DNA of 64,000 bases, taken from contig NZ_JAKVIM010000015.1 in the NCBI RefSeq assembly GCF_022601715.1, positions 1 to 64,000 of the forward strand, given 5' to 3'. Position 1 is the stretch's first letter. Every line of letters starts with the position of its first letter. The notes under the pieces were generated by a model. The model saw only the letters and a list, made by a program, of their open reading frames with translations. It was not told the origin of the DNA and did no database searches. A program made the position numbers and the translations under genes. Source of the DNA: Acinetobacter zhairuonensis. GTDB lineage: Bacteria; Pseudomonadota; Gammaproteobacteria; Pseudomonadales; Moraxellaceae. Below are positions 1-6,481 of the stretch, one piece after another.

Positions 1-2
1 GT

Positions 3-119
3 TCTGACATTAGATTTAGGTTTAATGATGTGTGGTTGGATATTATAAAAGCAGGATTAGAAGTGCAAATTGAGAATTTATTTCTTGTTGGCTATGTATT
101 GATATTTAATAAATTTTAA
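3..119 (+). CDS. C-terminal end of an unidentified protein (partial)
   Basis: The frame starting at base 3 is open from the window edge to a TAA at 117-119, giving 38 residues that begin SDIRFRFNDVW. The other two plus-strand frames are closed early. A good terminator follows 65 bases later, which fits the end of a real gene. The fragment is too short to assign to a family, and a chance open frame cannot be excluded. Confidence 0.35.
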   Translation, partial: SDIRFRFNDVWLDIIKAGLEVQIENLFLVGYVLIFNKF

Positions 120-184
120 CTTGCGAGAATATTCACATTTATGCAAAATTGTGACTAATTTCTCGCGCTGGTAGTTCCAGAGTT

Positions 185-219
185 AGGTCTGTACTTATCC
201 GTAGTGCAGGCCTTTTTTT
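185..219 (+). terminator. Rho-independent terminator
   Basis: Arms 185-194 and 204-213 form a 10-bp stem with two G-U pairs and a 9-base loop, followed directly by a T run (213-219). It would end transcription of the partial gene entering from the left edge. Confidence 0.75.
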
Positions 220-521
220 ATGGCAACATTCTTATTCTTACTGGTTTCAGTTGAATGCCGCCACCCAGATTTTAAAACTAGGTCAAATGATTAGGCTTTT
301 TGTTGCTTGCTTAACAAGGAAGAAATCTTGCTTATTTCGACATAGGTTTTGACATAAAGCGAATGAATCAAAAAGCAAGATATTGAAATCAATAAAAATT
401 GTTCTGACATTTTCTTAGACAGATTTGCTTGATCAAAAAGAGAAGTAAATGTTCCGATTCTAAATCTGTATAGTTGGATTTCATGGTACGGTGTCTCTTC
501 TTAGTAGTAATATTAATAAAT
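220..521. other. Non-coding stretch, nothing recognised
   Basis: AT-rich sequence without a convincing reading frame, RNA gene or repeat array. The 11-mer GTTCTGACATT occurs both at base 1 and at about 401, which may be chance. Confidence 0.4.
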
Positions 522-537
522 TTAACCTTTGGGTTAA
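522..537. promoter_or_regulatory. Short dyad upstream of XRE gene
   Basis: TTAACC (522-527) and GGTTAA (532-537) are inverted around four bases, 113 bp before the XRE start. It is weaker than the dyad at 586-609 and may or may not be functional. Confidence 0.3.
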
Positions 538-585
538 TTTATTTATCCTGCATGTTGAATTAAAGCTAAAACTAATATACGATTG

Positions 586-609
586 GTAAATACTGTAAAA
601 AGTATTTAC
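586..609. promoter_or_regulatory. Perfect inverted repeat, likely XRE operator
   Basis: Nine-base arms GTAAATACT (586-594) and AGTATTTAC (601-609) are perfectly inverted around a 6-base spacer. The dyad ends 40 bp before the XRE start, where a promoter would lie. XRE regulators typically repress their own promoter through such dyads, so it is the best operator candidate for the XRE/ImmA pair. Confidence 0.65.
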
Positions 610-649
610 TCTTTCAATAATGAATGGGTAACGCAATAGGGTTACGAAA

Positions 650-1000
650 ATGTCTAAACTAACAGATTTTGGAAAAGCGATTAGGAAACTTAGGATTGAT
701 TATGATACCAATCTTAATGAACTAGCGACTTCAATTGGCGTTAGTTCAGCTTTCTTATCAGCTGTGGAAACAGGAAAAAAGCCAATAAGTGCTGAATTAA
801 TTACAAAAATTACAAACGCATTAGGTTTAAGTAAAGTAGAGGAAAATTTGCTTACACATGCCGCAAGTCAAAGTGTTGATAATGTTACTGTTCGAACAAA
901 TAGTCCAGAAGAAGCAGAAATTGCTCTGATGTTTGCTAGACGAATTCAGGACGATACTTTGAATATGGCGCAACTTAGAAAAATTCTTGAGGAGAATTGA
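650..1000 (+). CDS. XRE-family transcriptional regulator
   Basis: The 116-residue protein has a helix-turn-helix of the Cro/CI (XRE) type at about residues 8-65 (ELATSIGVSSAFLSAVETGK matches the two recognition helices). It is followed by a short helical tail. The gene lies 3 bp before a metallopeptidase gene of the ImmA/IrrE type, so the two form an operon. In ImmR/ImmA-like pairs the protease cleaves the repressor, and a related switch is inferred here. A perfect 24-bp dyad sits just upstream. It could control the element's lysogeny or a stress response; an antitoxin role is also possible. Confidence 0.85.
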   Translation: MSKLTDFGKAIRKLRIDYDTNLNELATSIGVSSAFLSAVETGKKPISAELITKITNALGLSKVEENLLTHAASQSVDNVTVRTNSPEEAEIALMFARRIQDDTLNMAQLRKILEEN

Positions 1001-1003
1001 TAT

Positions 1004-1537
1004 ATGACATCTGGATGTATGCCTAGAGGTGTTAAAGTCGCGCCTTTAAGTAAACAAAGCATAAAACAAAAAGCACTCATTATTCGTGACAAGATTTTTA
1101 AACTGTCACTAAATCAGTCAATAGATTTAAGTCGAGGCTTAGAACATCGATTGCATGAATTAGGTGTCGTTTTAGAGGTCTGGGAAATTGAGGATATGCC
1201 TGATGTTGAGGCTTTAACTAATCCAGATGCTATGACCATAATTCTTCGTGCAGATACTTATGATGCTTTATGCAATGTGTCTGATCCAAAACATCGCCGT
1301 GCGCGATTTACTGTAGCACATGAAATAGGGCACTTAATTCTTCATGAAGGTTTTGCCTTAGCACGTGGCGCAGTCAGGCATAAGCATTATGAAGATTCTG
1401 AATGGCAAGCTGATACGTTTGCGGCAGAGTTACTTATGCCAACACAAGCATGTATTAATTTGTCTATTGATGAAATTCAAGAAAAATTCAAAGTTGGCTA
1501 TAAAGCAGCTAGAAATAAATTTAGTTCTTTAAAATGA
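1004..1537 (+). CDS. ImmA/IrrE-family metallopeptidase
   Basis: The 177-residue protein contains the zinc-protease motif HEIGH (in FTVAHEIGHLILHEG, about residues 105-119). A downstream acidic stretch, WQADTFAAELLMP, is typical of the COG2856 ImmA/IrrE family and supplies the third zinc ligand. It is cotranscribed with the XRE gene directly upstream. The family cleaves partner repressors after DNA damage or peptide signals. The target here is presumably the adjacent XRE protein. All motif residues appear intact. Confidence 0.85.
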   Translation: MTSGCMPRGVKVAPLSKQSIKQKALIIRDKIFKLSLNQSIDLSRGLEHRLHELGVVLEVWEIEDMPDVEALTNPDAMTIILRADTYDALCNVSDPKHRRARFTVAHEIGHLILHEGFALARGAVRHKHYEDSEWQADTFAAELLMPTQACINLSIDEIQEKFKVGYKAARNKFSSLK

Positions 1538-1538
1538 A

Positions 1539-1573
1539 AAAACCGATATGAAAGTTATCTCTCATATCAGTTT
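1539..1573 (-). terminator. Hairpin after the ImmA gene, T run on the minus strand
   Basis: Arms 1539-1550 and 1562-1573 pair over 12 positions with one mismatch. The A run before the left arm becomes a T run when read on the minus strand, so it would work best against leftward transcription. It may also help end the XRE/ImmA transcript. Confidence 0.4.
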
Positions 1574-1683
1574 CGGATAGTACACCCAAGGGCTATTCGG
1601 CTTACTCAGATGACTACTATAAAGCGTCAGAACTTCATTGTAGATCATTTAAGTTAGCTTTTCAAATCTCCTTGGGAGAGGAG

Positions 1684-1845
1684 GTGAGCTATGTGCTTAA
1701 GAAGTTAGGTACTCAAGAACCGCCGAAAGGCATGAAATGGATCTTTTGTAGATTCCGTAAAGTACGAGGCAATTCTGGCAAGGTGTTGGATGCGCATGAG
1801 TATGGATATGAGGCATGGGCTTTTCTGGTTCCATGTGCAACTTAA
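1684..1845 (+). CDS. Small unknown protein (53 aa)
   Basis: A GTG start preceded closely by GGAGAGGAG, a very strong ribosome binding site, opens a 53-residue frame ending in TAA at 1843-1845. The protein begins MSYVLKKLGTQEPPKGMKWI and contains FCRFRK and EAWAF. It resembles short basic proteins often seen in Acinetobacter prophages that share a PKG-x-x-W-I-F-C pattern. Function is unknown. The same frame stays open well upstream but offers no better start. The strong RBS is the main support. Confidence 0.5.
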   Translation: MSYVLKKLGTQEPPKGMKWIFCRFRKVRGNSGKVLDAHEYGYEAWAFLVPCAT

Positions 1846-1908
1846 GTGATCTGGCGCACAGGCATTTGTGCTTGTGTGCTTTCCAAAAATGAACAATGGA
1901 GTTTTATT

Positions 1909-2157
1909 ATGATTATCTATTACTTACTTGTATTTCAAAGAACATTTTTTGTATTTTCATTCGGCGTACTTTTTGCTGCAATTTTAGGAATATTTTTTCC
2001 GCCTACACCATTTTGGCTGTTGGGTGAAATTTCTATGAATATGGAAACTATCCCGTTATTTATAAAAGGTATTATTCCTTGGATTACACTAATTGGGACT
2101 TTTAGAATTTCATTCGAAGTTGCTTTAAAAGACTTTAAAAGAAGACACTATATTTAA
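1909..2157 (+). CDS. Small membrane protein, unknown
   Basis: The ATG at 1909 follows a GGAG ribosome binding site (1898-1901), which favours it over the upstream in-frame GTG at 1846. The 82-residue product has two hydrophobic segments (about residues 2-32 and 50-68) and a basic C-terminus, KDFKRRHYI, so it is probably an inner-membrane hairpin. It heads a run of three small same-strand genes. No family was recognised. Confidence 0.55.
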   Translation: MIIYYLLVFQRTFFVFSFGVLFAAILGIFFPPTPFWLLGEISMNMETIPLFIKGIIPWITLIGTFRISFEVALKDFKRRHYI

Positions 2158-2166
2158 GGAGTATTG

Positions 2167-2388
2167 ATGCTTTTATTAGCTAGTCAAATTGAATCATTAT
2201 TAAGTATCGGCGCGAATATCGATCTCTCAAAAAGTGAAAATATTTATCTATGTTCTCAACTCGAACAGTTTGCAAGAGTAGCGAGTAGTCGAAATGCACA
2301 CTTAACAATTTCTGCTAAAGGATTATTAGGTCCGCAATTGGAAGGACTTGCTATGATTGGCAGAAATCATATAACTATTGTTGTATAA
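2167..2388 (+). CDS. Hypothetical protein (73 aa)
   Basis: The start is the ATG at 2167, preceded by AAGGAG; a TTG one codon earlier is less likely. The product is a small soluble, mostly helical protein ending in a short hydrophobic strand (HITIVV). It lies 9 bp after the small membrane protein and 9 bp before the DUF2158-like gene, suggesting one operon. No family was recognised. Confidence 0.55.
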   Translation: MLLLASQIESLLSIGANIDLSKSENIYLCSQLEQFARVASSRNAHLTISAKGLLGPQLEGLAMIGRNHITIVV

Positions 2389-2397
2389 GGAATAAAA

Positions 2398-2586
2398 ATG
2401 AACGAATTTAAAGAAGGTGAGGTGGTTTATTTAAAGTCAGGTGGTCCAGCAATGACTATTACTGAGGCTGGTAGTGCTGACTATGTTTGGTGTACTTGGT
2501 TTACAAAGAACAATGAATTGCAAGGGCAGGCATTTACAAAATCATCATTAACTACCAGTAATCCAGATAAACCTGTTGTAGTTTAA
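2398..2586 (+). CDS. DUF2158 (YodC-like) small protein
   Basis: The 62-residue protein matches the DUF2158 pattern: an FKEGEVVYLKSGGPAMTI start, a central VWCTWF, and a final Q-x-F-x-x-x-x-L segment. This small beta-rich family is widespread in Proteobacteria and often carried by mobile elements. Its function is unknown. It is last in the small-gene operon and is followed 6 bp later by a bidirectional terminator. Confidence 0.75.
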   Translation: MNEFKEGEVVYLKSGGPAMTITEAGSADYVWCTWFTKNNELQGQAFTKSSLTTSNPDKPVVV

Positions 2587-2592
2587 CAAATG

Positions 2593-2619
2593 AAAAAAGC
2601 GCCTAAGGGCGCTTTTTTT
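2593..2619. terminator. Bidirectional rho-independent terminator
   Basis: A perfect GCGCC / GGCGC stem with a 4-base loop is flanked by an A run on the left and a T run on the right. It lies between two convergent genes and contains the stop codon of the minus-strand Panacea gene. Confidence 0.9.
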
Positions 2620-3100
2620 CATTATCTATTAATCTATTACGAGATTGACATTCTCGAGCTAGTTCTTCTAAATCCAAATAAGCATATCTATCATTTTTAG
2701 CGATAGGATAGGTTGAGTAAACAAAATCGATAAACTCATTGAAATACATATGCTTTGTTTCTTCAACAACAGTATTTAAAATATGTATTGTAAAATTATC
2801 AAGTTGTACAAGAGATTCTCTCCCCATATAGCGTATTAACTTTTTTGAATTTCCGTAATAGTTGATTTCAGTATTCACTTGAAAGAAGTTTGATGAAGAT
2901 TGTACCTCGTCAATAACATCATCAACATATGGACCATAATGATTAAAGTACCAGCGAATATTAGTTAATTGTTCCCCTGATGATAAGGATGAAAACCAAT
3001 CAGCTAAATATACCATTTTAGTCAAACGAGCATCAGAAAGCTCCCCTGGATATGGATAATGAAGGCAATAATAAGCGATAATTTGAGCTAGAAAATTCAT
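2603..3100 (-). CDS. Panacea-domain (SocA-like, DUF4065) protein, candidate antitoxin
   Basis: The 165-residue protein shows the Panacea/SocA-like signature: an LTKMVYLADWF helix (about residues 26-36), then WYFNHYGPYVDDV (about 50-62). The family is known as a neutralising antitoxin domain paired with many unrelated toxins, and includes the ClpXP adaptor SocA. Its start overlaps the stop of the upstream membrane GAF-like gene by 4 bases (ATGA), so translation is coupled. By family precedent it would restrain that protein. The partner toxin is not a recognised one, so the pairing is inferred from gene order. Confidence 0.75.
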   Translation of the reverse strand: MNFLAQIIAYYCLHYPYPGELSDARLTKMVYLADWFSSLSSGEQLTNIRWYFNHYGPYVDDVIDEVQSSSNFFQVNTEINYYGNSKKLIRYMGRESLVQLDNFTIHILNTVVEETKHMYFNEFIDFVYSTYPIAKNDRYAYLDLEELARECQSRNRLIDNEKKRP

Positions 3101-4089
3101 CTCTTACCTCCTTCAGTTTCTTGAAATCTATTAAGCATTTCCTTTTCAAGCTTAGAAATATGAGTTCTATCGGTTTCATTTTTCTTTAAACCCAAAGTAT
3201 TACATCTAATGCCTTCTCTTATATAGGAAACTAACTGAGGATTATGGGTTTCGCAGTAACTCATAATTTGTGTAACCTTTTGGCTTGTTATCCTTTGATC
3301 TGTTCGTCCATCATTTTCAAAAACAATTACTGCAATTGGGCCTTGTTCATCATTGACTGTAGTGGCTACATATTGACAGGATTTCATCGTTAATGAATTT
3401 ATTTTTTCAGATGTGTAGCCATAATTTTTTTGTATATATGCAATGTATTCCTCTGGGTCAAAATGGAAAGTAGGGCAGTTTTCAATATCTACATGTTTTC
3501 CAACTCTCCAAGCCTCACTAATTACTCCTTGATTTATAGGAAAAGATATTGAATGTAAGGCAGTGTAAGATGTATTTTGAGAATATCGGGATAAGTATAG
3601 AAAATTATTTTCATTAGTATATGCGTATATGGTTACACGATGGCTTGGAGTATCAATCTTTAGTGCATACAGGCTAGCTTTTAACCAATTTTTTAAAAAA
3701 CGAGAATGTAGGTCAGAGTAGTCTTGTTTAGCTTTTACATTTTCTTCGGATAAGGTTCTAGCTATTTTATCACTACCTTCAAATTTCTGTTTTTCTAATA
3801 ATAAATTATTGAAATCTTTTCCTTTATGTGTTCTTCCAAATGCTATTAAGGCTAGACTCAATATAACTAAAGCATAGTGGATAAAATCAGCTTGTGTGAA
3901 ATCAATAAGAATATTATCTTTGTAAATCCATCTGATTTGAGTCATTACAACTGTCAGAATGGAAACACCAAGATATTCAGCAATAGAGTAAAAACTTTTC
4001 TCACATTTCCTACCGAAGTTTGAAAAATAACGTTTTGTGCCAGTCCATCCAAAACGAAGTTCAGAATATTTATTCTTCTCCGTTGTCAT
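3097..4089 (-). CDS. Two-TM membrane protein with GAF-like sensor domain; candidate Panacea-linked effector
   Basis: The 330-residue protein has a basic N-terminus, two hydrophobic segments (about residues 34-54 and 69-85), a charged linker likely to form a coiled coil (90-130), and a GAF-like domain (about 130-295) with RVTIYAY, FLYLSRYS and a PINQGVISEAW-type motif. No nuclease, kinase or cyclase motif is visible. It overlaps the Panacea-domain gene by 4 bases and is preceded by a 26-bp perfect palindrome. By analogy it could be a membrane-acting toxin or a ligand-gated anti-phage effector, but a simple sensor is also possible. GAF assignment is by eye. Confidence 0.65.
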   Translation of the reverse strand: MTTEKNKYSELRFGWTGTKRYFSNFGRKCEKSFYSIAEYLGVSILTVVMTQIRWIYKDNILIDFTQADFIHYALVILSLALIAFGRTHKGKDFNNLLLEKQKFEGSDKIARTLSEENVKAKQDYSDLHSRFLKNWLKASLYALKIDTPSHRVTIYAYTNENNFLYLSRYSQNTSYTALHSISFPINQGVISEAWRVGKHVDIENCPTFHFDPEEYIAYIQKNYGYTSEKINSLTMKSCQYVATTVNDEQGPIAVIVFENDGRTDQRITSQKVTQIMSYCETHNPQLVSYIREGIRCNTLGLKKNETDRTHISKLEKEMLNRFQETEGGKR

Positions 4090-4120
4090 TTAAATCCCCC
4101 ATTGAGCGGTACCAATACTA

Positions 4121-4146
4121 TTAAAAATAAGTTAACTTATTTTTAA
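4121..4146. promoter_or_regulatory. 26-bp perfect palindrome, likely operator of the GAF/Panacea operon
   Basis: Bases 4121-4133 are exactly the reverse complement of 4134-4146, centred on GTTAAC. The palindrome ends 32 bp upstream of the minus-strand GAF-like gene, at promoter distance. Toxin-antitoxin operons are usually autoregulated through such dyads, but no DNA-binding domain is obvious in either protein, so the binder is unknown. Run-rich AT sequence makes partial symmetry easy, yet 26 perfect bases is notable. Confidence 0.6.
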
Positions 4147-4149
4147 ACG

Positions 4150-4190
4150 CTTTTTTTAAAGCTTTCCAATAATTTGGAAGTTTTTTTATA
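4150..4190 (+). terminator. Terminator-like hairpin
   Basis: TTCCAA and TTGGAA flank a short loop (about 4161-4177) and a run of seven T follows on the plus strand. No plus-strand gene ends here, so its role is unclear. It lies just beyond the 3' end of the minus-strand gene at 4199. Confidence 0.35.
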
Positions 4191-4198
4191 ATGCTTGA

Positions 4199-4492
4199 TT
4201 AATTCTTTCTTGGTCGACCTGTTCTCTTTTTCATGTCCATTTTAAGAAAAGGAATAACAACATTGGGGTCATAGAGTTTCTTGCGTGAGCCGCCCAAATT
4301 AAGAATTTCAAGTTTGGCTGCCAGGGTTTGTCTGGATAAAGGAAATCTTTTTGTTAGCCATGCCAAGTCAACTAGATCTGGATATTGTTCTACTTCAAGC
4401 GAAACAACAGTAGCGCCGTATATCGTGTCTCCTAGGCATATTTTAGGTGGTATTTCGCTTTCAACAGTAATGATATATTTTTGTTTGAACAT
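4199..4492 (-). CDS. Hypothetical protein (97 aa), possible DNA-binding
   Basis: The ATG at 4492 has a GGAG site about 10 bases upstream; the earlier in-frame TTG at 4507 is less likely. The 97-residue product has a strand-rich first half and then a helical stretch, LAWLTKRFPLSRQTLAAKLE, that looks like a helix-turn-helix. It ends in a very basic tail (KKRTGRPRKN, similar to an AT-hook). The gene is transcribed away from an array of three phased repeats (4594-4663) that starts 102 bp upstream, so it could bind them. I do not recognise a named family. Confidence 0.6.
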   Translation of the reverse strand: MFKQKYIITVESEIPPKICLGDTIYGATVVSLEVEQYPDLVDLAWLTKRFPLSRQTLAAKLEILNLGGSRKKLYDPNVVIPFLKMDMKKRTGRPRKN

Positions 4493-4593
4493 GCTGTAGT
4501 ACTCCAAATTTTTATATTTAAAAGTAATAAATACATAATGGCCAAATGGTAGGTTGATGTCCGTACTTTTGCTTGTTTTTTATACTTTGATCA

Positions 4594-4663
4594 TGTTACT
4601 ACATCAAAATTGTGCTGTTACCACATCAAATTGTTAATCCTCGAATGCTGTTACCACATCAAA
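4594..4663 (+). repeat. Three helically phased 15-bp direct repeats (TGTTACYACATCAAA)
   Basis: Copies start at 4594 (with T at position 7), 4616 and 4649. The last two are identical over 15 bases. Start-to-start distances are 22 and 33 bp, both multiples of 11, so all copies face the same side of the helix. They are in direct orientation between two minus-strand genes, upstream of the small candidate DNA-binding gene. Spaced direct repeats of this kind are typical of iterons or cooperative operators. The TGTTAC core recurs in the arrays at 16.4-16.9 kb. Confidence 0.8.
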
Positions 4664-4764
4664 ATGCTATATGAATAATGTCTAAGAGATAGTGAGTTGA
4701 GGAATAATTGAAATTATTCCTCAACTCTATATTTAAGATTCAGTAAAAGAAAAAGAGCTGAAAT

Positions 4765-5649
4765 TTAAGATTTCCTTTCTAATATGACATCAGCTAACTG
4801 ATCTGCAATTTCTTGGATAGTGCTGATAGAGGTATTCAATGCAACTTTGTCAGCAAGATTAGGACTGTAGTCGATTACATCGGTTTTGGATATCTTGTGC
4901 CAAATTGGCAATATCATTTTGTGCCCATTCATTTCTCTAGCAACTAAACCGTCTAATTCATACTGGGTCCAATCTTTTTTTATAAATGCCTCTGATAGTA
5001 CAACAGTTCCATATCTAGAGTTCTTGAGGCCACTATCAATTTTTCTGCGTAGACTATCTCCAACTCTTAAGGAGAATTCGTCGTACCATACTTTGATGCC
5101 AAGCTGTTGCAATGTCTCAGCAAGAGGTCGTACAAAATCATCCTTGTCTTCTGAAGCATGTGAAATAAATAGATCGTATTCAACTTCGACTTCTGGTACC
5201 GAATCGAGATAAGGAGATGCGGTAACATTCGTGATATGTTGTGTTGATGCTTTAATTGCATCGATTTCACGTTTTAACTTTTTCTGATGTTCAATTTCTT
5301 CTTTTTGCTGCTTCTTAGCTAGAGCATCCAATTTTTTTCTTTCAAGCTCTTCAGCTTTTGCTAAGTTCTGATTTTCTTTAAGCAGCTTATTGTGAATGTC
5401 TGTTTTCTTTTTTTGAAGCTCGGCAACCTTGATTTGATATTTAGAAAGTTCCTGCTCTTTGCGGCTTATTTCAGACAGTTTAGAGTTTAGAGAAGAGGGG
5501 CTAATATTGTTGGTTATGGATTTTTGAATTTGGATTAATTTAGCATTTGTATCAGCTATTTTCTTTTGTTCTAAACTCATTCGGTGAGTGATATCGGCGA
5601 GATCTTTATTAAGTCTTGTAATAATTGAAGATATGGATTGAATTGACAT
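4765..5649 (-). CDS. Coiled-coil TIR-domain protein, candidate defence effector
   Basis: In this 294-residue protein, residues about 13-135 are a heptad-rich, Lys/Glu/Gln-rich coiled coil and about 157-290 are a TIR domain (YDLFISHASEDK at 158-169, VWYDEFSL, and W227-x-x-x-E231 in WTQYELDGL). Bacterial TIR domains commonly hydrolyse NAD or make cyclic ADP-ribose signals, and the conserved Glu after the Trp is the expected catalytic residue, present here. No signal-producing or sensing partner gene is adjacent. It lies in the accessory end of the prophage, where anti-phage genes are often carried. A role in defence is inferred. Confidence 0.8.
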   Translation of the reverse strand: MSIQSISSIITRLNKDLADITHRMSLEQKKIADTNAKLIQIQKSITNNISPSSLNSKLSEISRKEQELSKYQIKVAELQKKKTDIHNKLLKENQNLAKAEELERKKLDALAKKQQKEEIEHQKKLKREIDAIKASTQHITNVTASPYLDSVPEVEVEYDLFISHASEDKDDFVRPLAETLQQLGIKVWYDEFSLRVGDSLRRKIDSGLKNSRYGTVVLSEAFIKKDWTQYELDGLVAREMNGHKMILPIWHKISKTDVIDYSPNLADKVALNTSISTIQEIADQLADVILERKS

Positions 5650-5771
5650 TTTGGCTTGATCGAAAAATATAAAAATAAAGATTATTGTTTGATCTATTTA
5701 AATGCAAGACGAAGTTTTGAAATCGTATTTTTAATGATGCTCCCAAAGAAGTTCTTCTTTGAATTGTCATC

Positions 5772-5940
5772 CAGCGAAGAACAAACCCAATTTTGGGATG
5801 ATTCCAAAAACGGGAATATTCCCAATTCTGGGGTTTTGAATGTACCCAAAAACGGGATTTTGAACGATCCCAAAAACGGGATGCAGAATCTATCAATGAA
5901 CCGACCATTGAACCGATCATTCTCTCTTAGAGAAATTTAA
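5772..5940 (+). pseudogene. Remnant of a second O-like initiator gene (linker/origin segment only)
   Basis: In the frame ending at the TAA 5938-5940 the sequence reads EQTQ-FW-DDS-x-x-G, three further PxNG/PNSG-type units, then GMQNL-x-x-N-x-P-x-N. The intact O-like gene on the minus strand (18670-19467) encodes EQTQ-KR-DDS-x-x-G and the same GMQNL segment in the same frame. The N-terminal winged-helix and C-terminal domains of that protein are missing here. The longer open frame starting at 5656 has no homology before about 5772. This looks like a relic that kept the origin repeats. Confidence 0.6.
5786..5880 (+). repeat. Five 12-bp dyad iterons (CCCAAAAACGGG type)
   Basis: Units start at 5786, 5803, 5821, 5845 and 5869, with the form CCC-N6-GGG (the second begins TCC). 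Units four and five are identical. The spacing is 17, 18, 24 and 24 bp. The same unit, read on the other strand, occurs inside the O-like gene at 19056-19128 with similar spacing. In lambda-type phages such repeats inside the O gene are the replication origin, so this is a likely second or relic origin. Confidence 0.75.
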
Positions 5941-6390
5941 GCTGATCTATGATCAATTGAGAGAAGTAAAGCAGTATGGAGAATGAAATACGAAGAGCGT
6001 ATATTCTCCATTTCAAACAATAAGAATTAAGCACAATAAAAAGTACAACGCTAATTTTAACTCATTTGATCTCAGAGCGACTTTATTGGAATAAATGATC
6101 CCAATGTATATGGAAACAAATAGCGAGCTTCTAGGAGCATTCAGGACGATTTGGGGTATGTGACAACTTGAATCTGATAAGCCTTAGTTGCAATCGCCGT
6201 GTAATTGCAGTCCTAAATCGAAAAGAGGGTAGAAGACTTCAGCCAAGACATGAATTTTTATGGCTGAAAATAGTGGAAATAAAGGTGTTTTGCAGTCTCC
6301 CTCGCGCGCGCGCGCGTTTTGTCGGGATATGTGGTTCGTAGCCACCTTAATTGTTTTGAACGATTAATGCCATCTTATCTAATTTGTGCT
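5941..6390. other. Non-coding stretch with hairpin and (CG)7 tract
   Basis: No gene was seen. ATGGAGAAT (5976-5984) and ATTCTCCAT (6003-6011) form a 9-bp inverted repeat with an 18-base loop. An uninterrupted alternating CG tract of 14 bases (6303-6316) stands out strongly in AT-rich DNA. GTGG/CCAC form a small hairpin near 6331-6345. Confidence 0.5.
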
Positions 6391-6425
6391 TATACCAACC
6401 AAATAAAATTTGCTTGGTATATACC
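6391..6425. promoter_or_regulatory. Inverted repeats upstream of the HTH gene
   Basis: TATACCAA (6391-6398) and TTGGTATA (6414-6421) are inverted around 15 bases, and GGTATATACC (6416-6425) is itself a perfect palindrome. They lie 57-91 bp before the start of the HTH gene at 6482, a plausible operator position. Confidence 0.4.
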
Positions 6426-6481
6426 CATTTTTCAAGATCGAGGAATAAGCCTTAATAACAAAAAATATCCTGGAGTGAAGA

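Noticed and set aside
1..411. Direct repeat GTTCTGACATT at 1 and about 401 as attachment or insertion footprint
   Set aside because: It is only 11 bases, without matching flanks, and unrelated to the tRNA 3' end expected for this integrase.
1705..1896. Minus-strand frame of 63 residues
   Set aside because: It is antisense to the small plus-strand gene at 1684-1845, which has a far better ribosome binding site.
5656..5771. N-terminal part of the open frame 5656-5940 as a real gene
   Set aside because: No ribosome binding site, no homology before about 5772, and the first part lies opposite the promoter region of the TIR gene. Only the part matching the O-like linker is supported.
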